The notes under the pieces: generated by a model
What the model saw: the letters and a program-made list of their open reading frames with translations, nothing else
Told to the model about the DNA's origin: nothing
Database searches by the model: none
Shown here: one piece after another, positions 1-4,967 of the stretch
How positions within the stretch are numbered: position 1 is the stretch's first letter
Layout: the number at the start of each line of letters is the position of its first letter
Assembly (NCBI GenBank): GCA_025451145.1
Contig: JANWKX010000059.1
Location: 1 to 5,298, forward strand
Length of the DNA stretch: 5,298 nt
Source: Vampirovibrionales bacterium
GTDB lineage: Bacteria > Cyanobacteriota > Vampirovibrionia > Vampirovibrionales > JAGQHJ01
Direction: 5' to 3'
Position numbers and translations under genes: made by a program

Positions 1-284
1 ATTCCTGTCAAAGGACGGAACTGGGCACCATGTTCCTGCTGAATCCGTTACAGGTTCAGGAGTTGATTGAAAGCACTGTTTCGACATTGACGGATATTCA
101 GCAAAATTATGGCCGGATGCCGGTTATCCTTTGCTCTCCCAGAATTCGTTTGCCCTTGTATCAACTGCTGGATCGCCATATCCCCTTGGTGACGGTCATT
201 TCATACAGCGAACTGATCCCGGATATCCAGGTCCAGGCTGTCGGCACCATTGGCAACACGGAGTTTGGCAATGATTACATGTAA
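1..284 (+). CDS. flhA: FlhA-type export gate protein, C-terminal end (5' truncated by window)
   Basis: The reading frame is open from base 3 and ends at TAA 282-284, giving the last 93 residues of a protein that begins outside the window. The ATG at 30 is internal. The readable part matches the end of the cytoplasmic domain of FlhA/SctV, the export gate of flagella and type III secretion systems: a segment around LNPLQVQEL, then PVILCSPRIR, then VTVISYSEL followed by IQVQAVGTI, which corresponds to the family's 'P-V-L-L-x-S-P-x-I-R ... V-L-S-Y-x-E-L' ending. FlhA is an inner-membrane protein whose C-terminal domain forms a cytoplasmic ring that docks substrates and chaperones. Family members usually stop soon after the VGTI-like strand; here about ten further residues (GNTEFGNDYM) follow, which may derive from the odd sequence downstream. 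The neighbour is an export ATPase gene, in agreement. The SPRIR/SYSEL wording favours flagellar FlhA over SctV, but this is not certain. Confidence 0.8.
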   Translation, partial: SCQRTELGTMFLLNPLQVQELIESTVSTLTDIQQNYGRMPVILCSPRIRLPLYQLLDRHIPLVTVISYSELIPDIQVQAVGTIGNTEFGNDYM

Positions 285-290
285 GGAGAA

Positions 291-419
291 ATGCCTAGTT
301 CTTGCATCTACTTTGTTACTGCGGTACTCAACTGCGTCATTTACTATAGTAAACTCCTTGTTTTCGTTCCTCGTGCCTCGTATCTGCGGCGCCCTATACA
401 TTTCCGTGATAGACACTAA
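291..419 (+). CDS. Possible 42-residue small membrane-like protein, doubtful
   Basis: An ATG at 291 opens a 42-codon frame closed by TAA at 417-419. A Shine-Dalgarno-like AAGGAG (283-288) overlaps the flhA stop, but only two bases separate it from the ATG, shorter than usual. The peptide begins MPSSCIYFV and has a hydrophobic stretch at about residues 5-27 (CIYFVTAVLNCVIYYSK and on to LLVFV), followed by a basic tail with R28, R33, R34, R39 and R41, so a single membrane segment with a positive C-terminus is conceivable. I do not recognise any family. The ORF covers the palindrome and heptads described for this interval, which argues that the coding appearance is accidental. The in-frame length and the ribosome binding site are the only positive evidence. 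Confidence 0.18.
   Translation: MPSSCIYFVTAVLNCVIYYSKLLVFVPRASYLRRPIHFRDRH
340..353. repeat. Perfect 14-base palindrome TTTACTATAGTAAA
   Basis: The sequence equals its own reverse complement over all 14 bases. It is AT-rich with no loop, so it looks more like a dimeric protein-binding site or the core of a repeat element than an RNA hairpin. It lies 90 bases upstream of the fliI start. Confidence 0.6.
365..385 (+). repeat. Three degenerate tandem heptads
   Basis: CGTTCCT (365-371), CGTGCCT (372-378) and CGTATCT (379-385) follow one another without spacing and differ at one or two central positions. A 7-base period does not fit simple codon repetition. It resembles the heptanucleotide tandem repeats known in intergenic regions of some bacteria, including cyanobacteria. 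With only three units, chance cannot be excluded. Confidence 0.4.
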
Positions 420-428
420 ATCTGATTT

Positions 429-432
429 GAGG
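429..432 (+). promoter_or_regulatory. Ribosome binding site of fliI
   Basis: GAGG lies 10 bases upstream of the ATG at 443. An in-frame TAA at 437-439 lies two codons before that ATG, so no longer in-frame start exists and the start at 443 is well defined. Confidence 0.5.
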
Positions 433-442
433 CTTGTAAACC

Positions 443-1810
443 ATGGTCATTGATGATCCCAAACCTGCCGCCATTCCGCCGGAACGGATCCAGGAAATCC
501 ACCAGCAGATCCGCACTGTCCTTTATTCTGAGGACCTCTATAAATATAAGGGACGGGTCAGCAAGCTGATGGGGCTGACGGTTGAAGCGTATCTGCCCCA
601 ACTCAAAATCGGAGATTTATGTTTCATCGAAACCAAGGATGGGCAATCCAAAGCAGCGGAGGTGGTGGCCTTTAAAGGGGATATGGCCCAGATGCTGCTT
701 TTGTACGACGGTCAAGGCATTTCTCAAGGCAGTTGGGTGGCAACAACCGGTGGGCCGATTCTCTTACCGGTGGGTGATTTTCTTTTGGGCCGCCTGATTA
801 GCCCATTGGGAGAACCTTTAGATGGTAGGCCACTGGACATTTCCAATGCCAATTGGATTAATGTGGATTCGTCGCCTCCAGATCCGCTGTCGCGTCCCAT
901 TATCAAGCATAAGTTTTCAACCGGTGTTCGCGCCGTGGATTCGCTGCTAACGATGGGAGCCGGTCAAAGGATGGGACTGTTTGCCGGTAGTGGTGTGGGT
1001 AAATCAACGATGATGGGGATGATTGCCCGGAACTCTGAAGCGGATGTCAACGTGGTTGCTCTTATCGGAGAGCGTGGCCGGGAAGTCAACGAGTTTATGG
1101 AAAATGCCCTGGGGGAAGAGGGCGTCAAACGCTCCGTTCTGGTATGCGCCACTGGGGATCAGCCGCCATTGCTTCGGATGAAAACCCTTATGAGTGCCAC
1201 TGCCATTGCAGAATATTTCCGGGATCAAGGTAAAAAGGTTTTCATGATGACCGATACTGTCACCCGGGCAGCCATGTCAGGTAGAGAGGTGGGTTTGTCT
1301 ATCGGAGAGCCGCCTACGATGAAGGGTTATCCGCCTTCGATTTTCTCCTGGCTTCAAAAAGTCCTTGAACGGACTGGCGTTACCGATAAAGGATCGATTA
1401 CAGCCTTATATACCGTTCTAGTAGAAGGTGATGATATCAACGATCCGGTTTGTGACACGGTCCGAGGGATTATCGATGGTCATATTCTCCTTTCACGGAA
1501 AATTGCGGCTCAGAATCACTACCCGGCGATTGATATCTTAGGCAGTGTGAGCCGTCTGTTTACCGAAATTTGCGATCCGGAACACATGCAGGCCGCCGGA
1601 AACATGCGTGAGCTTCTGGCCGTGTACAAAGATGCCAAGGATTTAATTGATGTCGGCGCTTATGAGCATGGGAGCAACCCCAAAATCGATGTTGCGCTTC
1701 AAATGATGCCGGAGATTAACCGATTTTTACGCCAGTCCGTGAAAGATATCGTGAACATGGATAGCACCATTCAAAACCTGAAGGATTTGATGCGCGGGGT
1801 CAATCTGTAA
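443..1810 (+). CDS. fliI: Flagellar/type III export ATPase FliI (SctN family)
   Basis: A 455-residue protein of normal family length. FliI is the peripheral ATPase of the flagellar export apparatus, related to the F1-ATPase beta subunit; it forms a hexamer at the cytoplasmic base and uses ATP to help unload chaperone-substrate complexes. The N-terminal beta-barrel domain covers about residues 30-105. The ATPase core has Walker A AGSGVGKST at 181-189 (K187, T189), the GERGREV motif at 209-215 with catalytic E210, Walker B ending in D271 (VFMMTDTVTR), the IGEPP segment at 287-291, LVEGDDIND at 326-334 and the arginine-finger region SVSRL at 368-372 (R371). The C-terminal part ends in LKDLMRGVNL. 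An oddity is TRAAMSGREVGLSIGEPP where the family usually has TRFAMAQRE(I/V)GLAIGEPP, so an aromatic residue next to Walker B is alanine. No fliH or fliJ lies next to it here; flhA is directly upstream, 158 bases away. The GERGREV and DQPPL wording favours flagellar FliI, though injectisome SctN cannot be excluded without the rest of the locus. Confidence 0.93.
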   Translation: MVIDDPKPAAIPPERIQEIHQQIRTVLYSEDLYKYKGRVSKLMGLTVEAYLPQLKIGDLCFIETKDGQSKAAEVVAFKGDMAQMLLLYDGQGISQGSWVATTGGPILLPVGDFLLGRLISPLGEPLDGRPLDISNANWINVDSSPPDPLSRPIIKHKFSTGVRAVDSLLTMGAGQRMGLFAGSGVGKSTMMGMIARNSEADVNVVALIGERGREVNEFMENALGEEGVKRSVLVCATGDQPPLLRMKTLMSATAIAEYFRDQGKKVFMMTDTVTRAAMSGREVGLSIGEPPTMKGYPPSIFSWLQKVLERTGVTDKGSITALYTVLVEGDDINDPVCDTVRGIIDGHILLSRKIAAQNHYPAIDILGSVSRLFTEICDPEHMQAAGNMRELLAVYKDAKDLIDVGAYEHGSNPKIDVALQMMPEINRFLRQSVKDIVNMDSTIQNLKDLMRGVNL

Positions 1811-1822
1811 ACCACGATTTTA

Positions 1823-2146
1823 TTATGCAGTTGCTTCCTGCCCATCTGTAAATTGGTTTATTTTGACAATACCTTCTGGGAAATTGGCTCTGATTTCAAG
1901 CTCGCCACCAAGAGACTCAATAAAACTCTTAAGTGTACTAATGTGGATATCAGTACGGCGTTCCATCCTGGAAATTGCTGCTTGCTTGACACCAAAGCTT
2001 TCTGCAACAACTTCTTGAGAAAGCTGCCGGGCCTCCCGAAGCTCACTTAAAGTCATTTCTCCAATTAACTCAGCTGTCCTACGAGTTATCTTTTCTTGAA
2101 CCTCAAGCGGTAGCTTAGATGTAAGTTCATCAAATGATTTTGCCAT
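1823..2146 (-). CDS. higA: HigA-like XRE-family antitoxin
   Basis: A 107-residue protein with a helix-turn-helix of the XRE/Cro-C1 type at about residues 33-65: LSELREARQLSQ, then VVAESFGVKQ, then the recognition helix QAAISRMERR with the family's 'Q-x-x-I-S-R-x-E' pattern. The C-terminal part (about 66-99) contains ISTLKSFIESLGGELEI and FPEGIVKINQF, typical of antitoxins paired with HigB/RelE-like toxins. It neutralises the toxin encoded just upstream and normally represses the shared promoter. The toxin stop TAA and this ATG are separated by one base, and the Shine-Dalgarno lies inside the end of the toxin gene, so translation is probably coupled. It is convergent with fliI, with 12 bases between the two stops. 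The assignment to the HigBA type rests on gene order (toxin first) and family resemblance. Confidence 0.88.
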   Translation of the reverse strand: MAKSFDELTSKLPLEVQEKITRRTAELIGEMTLSELREARQLSQEVVAESFGVKQAAISRMERRTDIHISTLKSFIESLGGELEIRANFPEGIVKINQFTDGQEATA

Positions 2147-2147
2147 A

Positions 2148-2498
2148 TTACATCTCCTTTAAGCTTTCTAAATGTTCTTTGTAAAGTTTATCGGCAATTG
2201 GCACATATTCTTTGTACCAGCGGTCATTACCTGTCTTATTTCCTCCCAGCAGGAGAATGGCAATACGCCTAGGATCAAAAGCATATAAGATACGGTACGG
2301 TTCCCCTTTGCATTGGATTCTTAATTCTCTCAGGTGGGTATATTTTGAGTCTTTTATACCTGAGCTATAGGGATGCCTTAGCGTTACACCATACATCTTT
2401 AGAAGATTAACGTAAGCACTAACCTCTATTAGCTCATCTTTATCTAAAGTGTTCCACCAAGACTCAAAGGTTGGGGTAAATTCCACTTTGTATTCCAT
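2148..2498 (-). CDS. higB: HigB/RelE-like toxin, phage Gp49-like family
   Basis: A 116-residue protein of the RelE/ParE superfamily, of the phage-derived Gp49-like kind (family from memory, PF05973). Visible landmarks: FESWWNTLD near the N-terminus (residues 11-19), the strand LRELRIQ (56-62) with R57 and R60, YRILYAFDPRR (68-78), the strand ILLLGGNKTGNDRW (81-94), and a C-terminal helix VPIADKLYKEHLES. Members usually act as ribosome-dependent or free mRNA interferases; R57, R60, R69 and K88 are the likely functional basic residues by analogy, not by direct proof. All landmarks are present, so the toxin looks intact. GC content is low: one sampled 60-base line (2161-2220) has 20 G/C, against 31 in a sampled fliI line (961-1020), hinting at acquisition. 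No Shine-Dalgarno precedes the ATG, and the best promoter places the transcript start close to the ATG itself. Confidence 0.88.
   Translation of the reverse strand: MEYKVEFTPTFESWWNTLDKDELIEVSAYVNLLKMYGVTLRHPYSSGIKDSKYTHLRELRIQCKGEPYRILYAFDPRRIAILLLGGNKTGNDRWYKEYVPIADKLYKEHLESLKEM
2154..2160 (-). promoter_or_regulatory. Ribosome binding site of higA inside the toxin gene
   Basis: AAAGGAG on the - strand, 7 bases before the antitoxin ATG, formed by the last codons of the toxin (AAG GAG ATG TAA). This strong site, against no visible site for the toxin, would favour antitoxin over toxin synthesis. Confidence 0.75.
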
Positions 2499-2524
2499 AT
2501 ATGTAATATAACTTGTATGGAATA
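2491..2524. promoter_or_regulatory. Inverted repeat, probable HigA operator
   Basis: TATTCCATA at 2491-2499 and TATGGAATA at 2516-2524 are perfect 9-base inverted arms with a 16-base spacer. One arm covers the toxin start codon and the other lies between the proposed -35 and -10 boxes. This is the expected place for an autoregulatory site bound by the HTH antitoxin, alone or with the toxin. The protein bound is inferred. Confidence 0.65.
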
Positions 2525-2533
2525 ATTTCGCAA
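2505..2533 (-). promoter_or_regulatory. Probable sigma70-type promoter of higBA
   Basis: Reading the - strand, TTGCGA (2533-2528, 4 of 6 matches to TTGACA) and TATATT (2510-2505, 5 of 6 matches to TATAAT) are separated by exactly 17 bases. The -10 box ends six bases before the toxin ATG, so transcription would start at or next to the start codon, predicting a leaderless toxin mRNA. The proposed operator arms flank the -10 box. Confidence 0.5.
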
Positions 2534-2567
2534 GCCTTTAAGCGAAATATAACAAAATATTACGCAT

Positions 2568-2585
2568 GCCGAAGGAGGGTTCGGC
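2568..2585 (-). terminator. Possible terminator after fabF
   Basis: A perfect 6-base-pair GC-rich stem, GCCGAA/TTCGGC, with a 6-base loop lies 34 bases after the fabF stop. Read on the - strand it is followed by ATGCGTAATATTTTGTTA, which is T-rich but has no immediate T-run, so termination may be partial and some fab transcription could reach higBA. Confidence 0.35.
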
Positions 2586-2619
2586 TGGACGAAAGTTGAT
2601 GAAGGTTATTGAATGATAG

Positions 2620-3885
2620 TTAGTTTTGTTCCCAGTTACGGAAGACTAGAGAGGCGTTGTGGCCGCCAAACCCGAAGGAGTTAGACATGGCGACCTTGAA
2701 CCCACTGACTTTACGTGCGGAATTGGCGACATAGTCCAAATCGCATTCAGTATCCTGGTTCTCTAGGTTGATGGTGGGTGGAATGATTTGGTCCCGCAGG
2801 GCCAAAATGGAGATAATGGCTTCCGTTGAACCGGCAGCACCCAGTAAATGCCCGGTCATACTCTTGGTAGAGCTGACCAGCAAATCACCTTTGGTGGCTC
2901 TTTCACCAAAGATATGTTTGATGGCTTTTGTTTCGGCAACATCGCCTAAGGGGGTGCTGGTGCCATGGGCATTGATGTAATTCACGTCGTCCGGGGAAAT
3001 GCCTGCGTCTCTTAAAGCCGCTTTCATGGCGAGAATGGCGCCGCTGCCATCGGGAGCCGGCATCACAATGTCATGGGCGTCGGCAGAACGGCCAAAGCCG
3101 ATGACTTCACCGTAAATCTTCGCGCCTCGTTCAAGGGCATGATTTAGTTCTTCTAGAATAATCACCGAAGCGCCTTCGGACATGACAAAGCCGTCTCGAT
3201 CCTTGTCAAAAGGTCGGCTGGCTCGATGAGGTTCCTCATTACGCAGGGAAAGCGCCCGAGCCGCTGAGAACCCGGCAACAGATAAGGGGGTAATGGGTGC
3301 TTCTGAACCGCCAGCGAAAACAACATCGGCTTCGTCATTCTGTATCAATCGGAACGCATCTCCAATGGAGTGTGCGCCAGTGGCACACGCTGTGACAACA
3401 GCCATGTTGGGCCCTTTCGCATTGAATTCAATAGCAATTCGTCCAGCACCCATATCACAAATCATCATCGGCACCAGGAAAGGACTGCATCGGCGCATTC
3501 CCTTATTCACCACTTCCCGAAGCTGGGTTTCAATGGTTCCTAAACCGCCTGCTGCACTACTGACAACAACTCCAAACCGCTCAGAGGCAACATTGTCTCT
3601 GTTAAGCCCCGCATCCGAATAGGCTTCCTTTGCGGCGGCCATGGCGAATTGGACAAACCGATCCATACGACGGGCTTCTTTTTTGTCCATGTAATTTTCG
3701 GGGTTAAAGTCCCGAACTTCACCGGCGATTTTGCATGCCTGATCATCGGTTTCCATCATGGTAATCGGCCCGATGGCACTTTGACCATCCAATAAGGATT
3801 GCCAGAATGAATCGAGTTGGATTCCTGAGGGTGTAATCACACCGATCCCGGTGACTACAGCCCGGCGTTTGTTGTTATTTGTCAT
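2620..3885 (-). CDS. fabF: 3-oxoacyl-ACP synthase II (KAS II)
   Basis: A 421-residue protein, close to the usual FabF length. It is a cytoplasmic homodimeric condensing enzyme that joins malonyl-ACP to a growing acyl chain with release of CO2. The start is RRAVVTGIGVITPSG. The catalytic triad is present: nucleophile C167 in VVTACATGAHS, H307 in INAHGTSTPLGD, and H346 in STKSMTGHLLGAAG, with the supporting K341. The C-terminal gating loop NSFGFGGHNASL is at 402-413. The GHN ending is one I associate with cyanobacterial and some Gram-positive FabF proteins, where the E. coli enzyme has GTN. The ATG at 3885 is the only reasonable start, since an in-frame TAG lies ten codons upstream with no start codon between. 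It lies 56 bases after acpP in the order fabD-fabG-acpP-fabF, as in E. coli. Its leader is structured and no Shine-Dalgarno lies at normal distance. Confidence 0.96.
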   Translation of the reverse strand: MTNNNKRRAVVTGIGVITPSGIQLDSFWQSLLDGQSAIGPITMMETDDQACKIAGEVRDFNPENYMDKKEARRMDRFVQFAMAAAKEAYSDAGLNRDNVASERFGVVVSSAAGGLGTIETQLREVVNKGMRRCSPFLVPMMICDMGAGRIAIEFNAKGPNMAVVTACATGAHSIGDAFRLIQNDEADVVFAGGSEAPITPLSVAGFSAARALSLRNEEPHRASRPFDKDRDGFVMSEGASVIILEELNHALERGAKIYGEVIGFGRSADAHDIVMPAPDGSGAILAMKAALRDAGISPDDVNYINAHGTSTPLGDVAETKAIKHIFGERATKGDLLVSSTKSMTGHLLGAAGSTEAIISILALRDQIIPPTINLENQDTECDLDYVANSARKVSGFKVAMSNSFGFGGHNASLVFRNWEQN

Positions 3886-3888
3886 ATG

Positions 3889-3927
3889 CGTAACAGGTTT
3901 CCCTGTAGACCTCTATCTGATGTTACG
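3889..3927 (-). promoter_or_regulatory. Structured leader just before fabF
   Basis: In the mRNA sense, CGTAACA (3927-3921) and TGTTACG (3895-3889) form perfect 7-base inverted arms. Inside and partly competing is ACAGG-GAAA-CCTGT (3906-3893), a 5-base-pair stem with a GNRA-type tetraloop. The only Shine-Dalgarno-like GAGG (3913-3910) sits 24 bases from the ATG, with the small hairpin between them. Folding that hairpin would bring the GAGG to an effective distance of about 10 bases. No T-tract follows, so it is unlikely to be a terminator. The function is inferred. Confidence 0.4.
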
Positions 3928-3941
3928 GTAACAATGAACCG

Positions 3942-4187
3942 TTACTTGGCGTGGCGATCAATGTAATTGACAGCGTCTTGAACAGTAACGATTTTTTCAG
4001 CCTCTTCATCGGGGATTTCAATGCTGAATTCTTCTTCAAAGGCCATAACCAATTCAACGGTATCCAATGAATCGGCGCCCAAATCGGTTTGGAAGCTGGC
4101 CTCTAGTGTCACTTCGGAGTTTTCGACACTCAGTTGCTCAACGACGACTTTTTTAACTCTCTCAAAGGTTGAAGTTGTAGTGCTCAT
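3942..4187 (-). CDS. acpP: Acyl carrier protein
   Basis: An 81-residue acidic protein of normal ACP length. The phosphopantetheine attachment motif is LGADSLDTVEL, with the modified serine at S40. Helix II and the acidic recognition surface follow (ELVMAFEEEFSIEIPDEEAE, residues 45-64), and the end is TVQDAVNYIDRHAK. It carries the acyl intermediates between FabD, FabF and FabG, and its genes flank it on both sides, 45 bases from fabG and 56 from fabF. The start at 4187 is preceded by GGGAGG (4204-4199) at 11 bases. The N-terminus (MSTTTSTFERV) is a few residues longer than in E. coli ACP. Confidence 0.97.
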   Translation of the reverse strand: MSTTTSTFERVKKVVVEQLSVENSEVTLEASFQTDLGADSLDTVELVMAFEEEFSIEIPDEEAEKIVTVQDAVNYIDRHAK

Positions 4188-4198
4188 TGATTAAATAA

Positions 4199-4204
4199 CC
4201 TCCC
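4199..4204 (-). promoter_or_regulatory. Ribosome binding site of acpP
   Basis: GGGAGG on the - strand, 11 bases before the ATG at 4187. It is the strongest Shine-Dalgarno in the fab cluster, in line with the high ACP demand of the pathway. Confidence 0.6.
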
Positions 4205-4232
4205 AGTTACATACAGTCGAATTAAACTATAC

Positions 4233-4967
4233 CTACAAAACTAATCCACCGTCAACTTGAAGAACTTGCCCCGTAATGTAGTTTCCAGATGTTACCAGAA
4301 AAACCACGGCATGAGCAATATCTTCTGGAGTGCCTAAACGCTTTAACGGAATATGTTCGGCAATTTTTTCACCATCAAATCCTTCTGTCATGTCCGTTGT
4401 GATGAATCCAGGGGCCACGGCGTTGACCGTAATATTACGACTTGCCAGTTCCTTTGCGGCGCTTTTGGTGAGACCAATCATACCGGCTTTACTGGCAGAG
4501 TAATTCGCTTGCCCTGGGTTGCCATAGATCCCTGAAATACTGGTGATATTCACAATAGACCCGGATCGCTGCTTCATCATAACCTTGGAAGCCGCACGAA
4601 GCATATAAAAAGCCCCGGATAAATTGGTATCGATGACCCGTTGCCAATCTTCGTCCTTCATTCTCATCATTAAGGTATCTCGAGTGATACCGGCATTATT
4701 GACCAGGACATCCACGCGTCCAAAACGATTCATGGACTCATCAACCAGACTTTGGGCCGCATTGGGATCACTGACATCGCTCTGGATACCAGCCGCTTCA
4801 CGCCCCAATGATTTTACGGCATTTTCAACGTCAAGAGCTGCTGCTTGATTTGAGACATAACTGAAAACAACATCATATCCTTGGTGAGCCAAAGCCAAGA
4901 CGCAACCTTTGCCAATCCCTCTGGAGCCACCGGTGACCACAGCAACTTTTCGTGATGTATCACTCAT
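4233..4967 (-). CDS. fabG: 3-oxoacyl-ACP reductase
   Basis: A 244-residue classical short-chain dehydrogenase/reductase. FabG reduces 3-oxoacyl-ACP to 3-hydroxyacyl-ACP with NADPH as a cytoplasmic tetramer. The Rossmann cofactor motif TGGSRGIG is at 12-19, with R16 positioned for NADPH preference. NNAG is at 90-93. The catalytic tetrad is N115, S143, Y156 and K160 (YSASK), with S-Y and Y-K spacing identical to the E. coli enzyme. PGFITTDMTE (186-195) and the C-terminal GQVLQVDGGLVL are typical of FabG. The start ATG directly follows the TAG stop of fabD with no base between, which indicates translational coupling; the nearest purine-rich site (AAAGGG in the fabD end) is about 11 bases upstream. 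The position between fabD and acpP confirms the assignment against other SDR enzymes. Confidence 0.97.
   Translation of the reverse strand: MSDTSRKVAVVTGGSRGIGKGCVLALAHQGYDVVFSYVSNQAAALDVENAVKSLGREAAGIQSDVSDPNAAQSLVDESMNRFGRVDVLVNNAGITRDTLMMRMKDEDWQRVIDTNLSGAFYMLRAASKVMMKQRSGSIVNITSISGIYGNPGQANYSASKAGMIGLTKSAAKELASRNITVNAVAPGFITTDMTEGFDGEKIAEHIPLKRLGTPEDIAHAVVFLVTSGNYITGQVLQVDGGLVL

Larger units (their letters stand above)
285..419. repeat. Candidate small repeat-like element between flhA and fliI
   Basis: This interval separates two genes of one pathway and does not look like an ordinary leader. Seen directly: a perfect 14-base palindrome TTTACTATAGTAAA at 340-353, and three tandem degenerate heptads CGTTCCT, CGTGCCT, CGTATCT at 365-385 (consensus about CGTNYCT). 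The left part abuts the flhA stop codon and may reach into the last codons of flhA. Palindrome plus heptad tandem repeats is the style of small dispersed intergenic repeats. I have a vague, unverified memory of short predicted proteins with similar 'YYSKLLVFVPR' wording arising from such repeats. Only one copy is present here, so calling it a repeat is inference, and the borders are approximate. Confidence 0.35.

Noticed and set aside
201..416. 71-codon ORF on the - strand over the flhA end and interval
   Set aside because: It overlaps the flhA coding end in antisense and the repeat-like interval; no family features or convincing ribosome binding site.
250..453. 67-codon + strand ORF bridging flhA and fliI
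   Set aside because: It starts inside flhA in another frame and overlaps the fliI start; it reads through the palindrome and heptads and looks accidental.
1811..1822. Search for a terminator between convergent fliI and higA
   Set aside because: Only 12 bases separate the stops and no GC-rich stem with a T-run is visible there.
1803..1852. Direct repeat ATCTGTAAA at 1803-1811 and 1844-1852 near the end of the toxin-antitoxin module
   Set aside because: Both copies lie on the same side of the module, one in the fliI end and one inside the antitoxin gene, so they are not target-site duplications; nine bases can match by chance.
2525..2548. Hairpin ATTTCGC/GCGAAAT with a 10-base loop upstream of the toxin gene
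   Set aside because: Short AT-rich stem with no T-tract on either side; no support as a terminator, and it only partly overlaps the promoter.
2768..2980. ORF on the + strand inside fabF
   Set aside because: Antisense shadow of a confidently assigned gene.
3293..3622. 109-codon ORF on the + strand inside fabF
   Set aside because: Antisense shadow of fabF; its composition mirrors the codon pattern of the real gene and no domain is visible.
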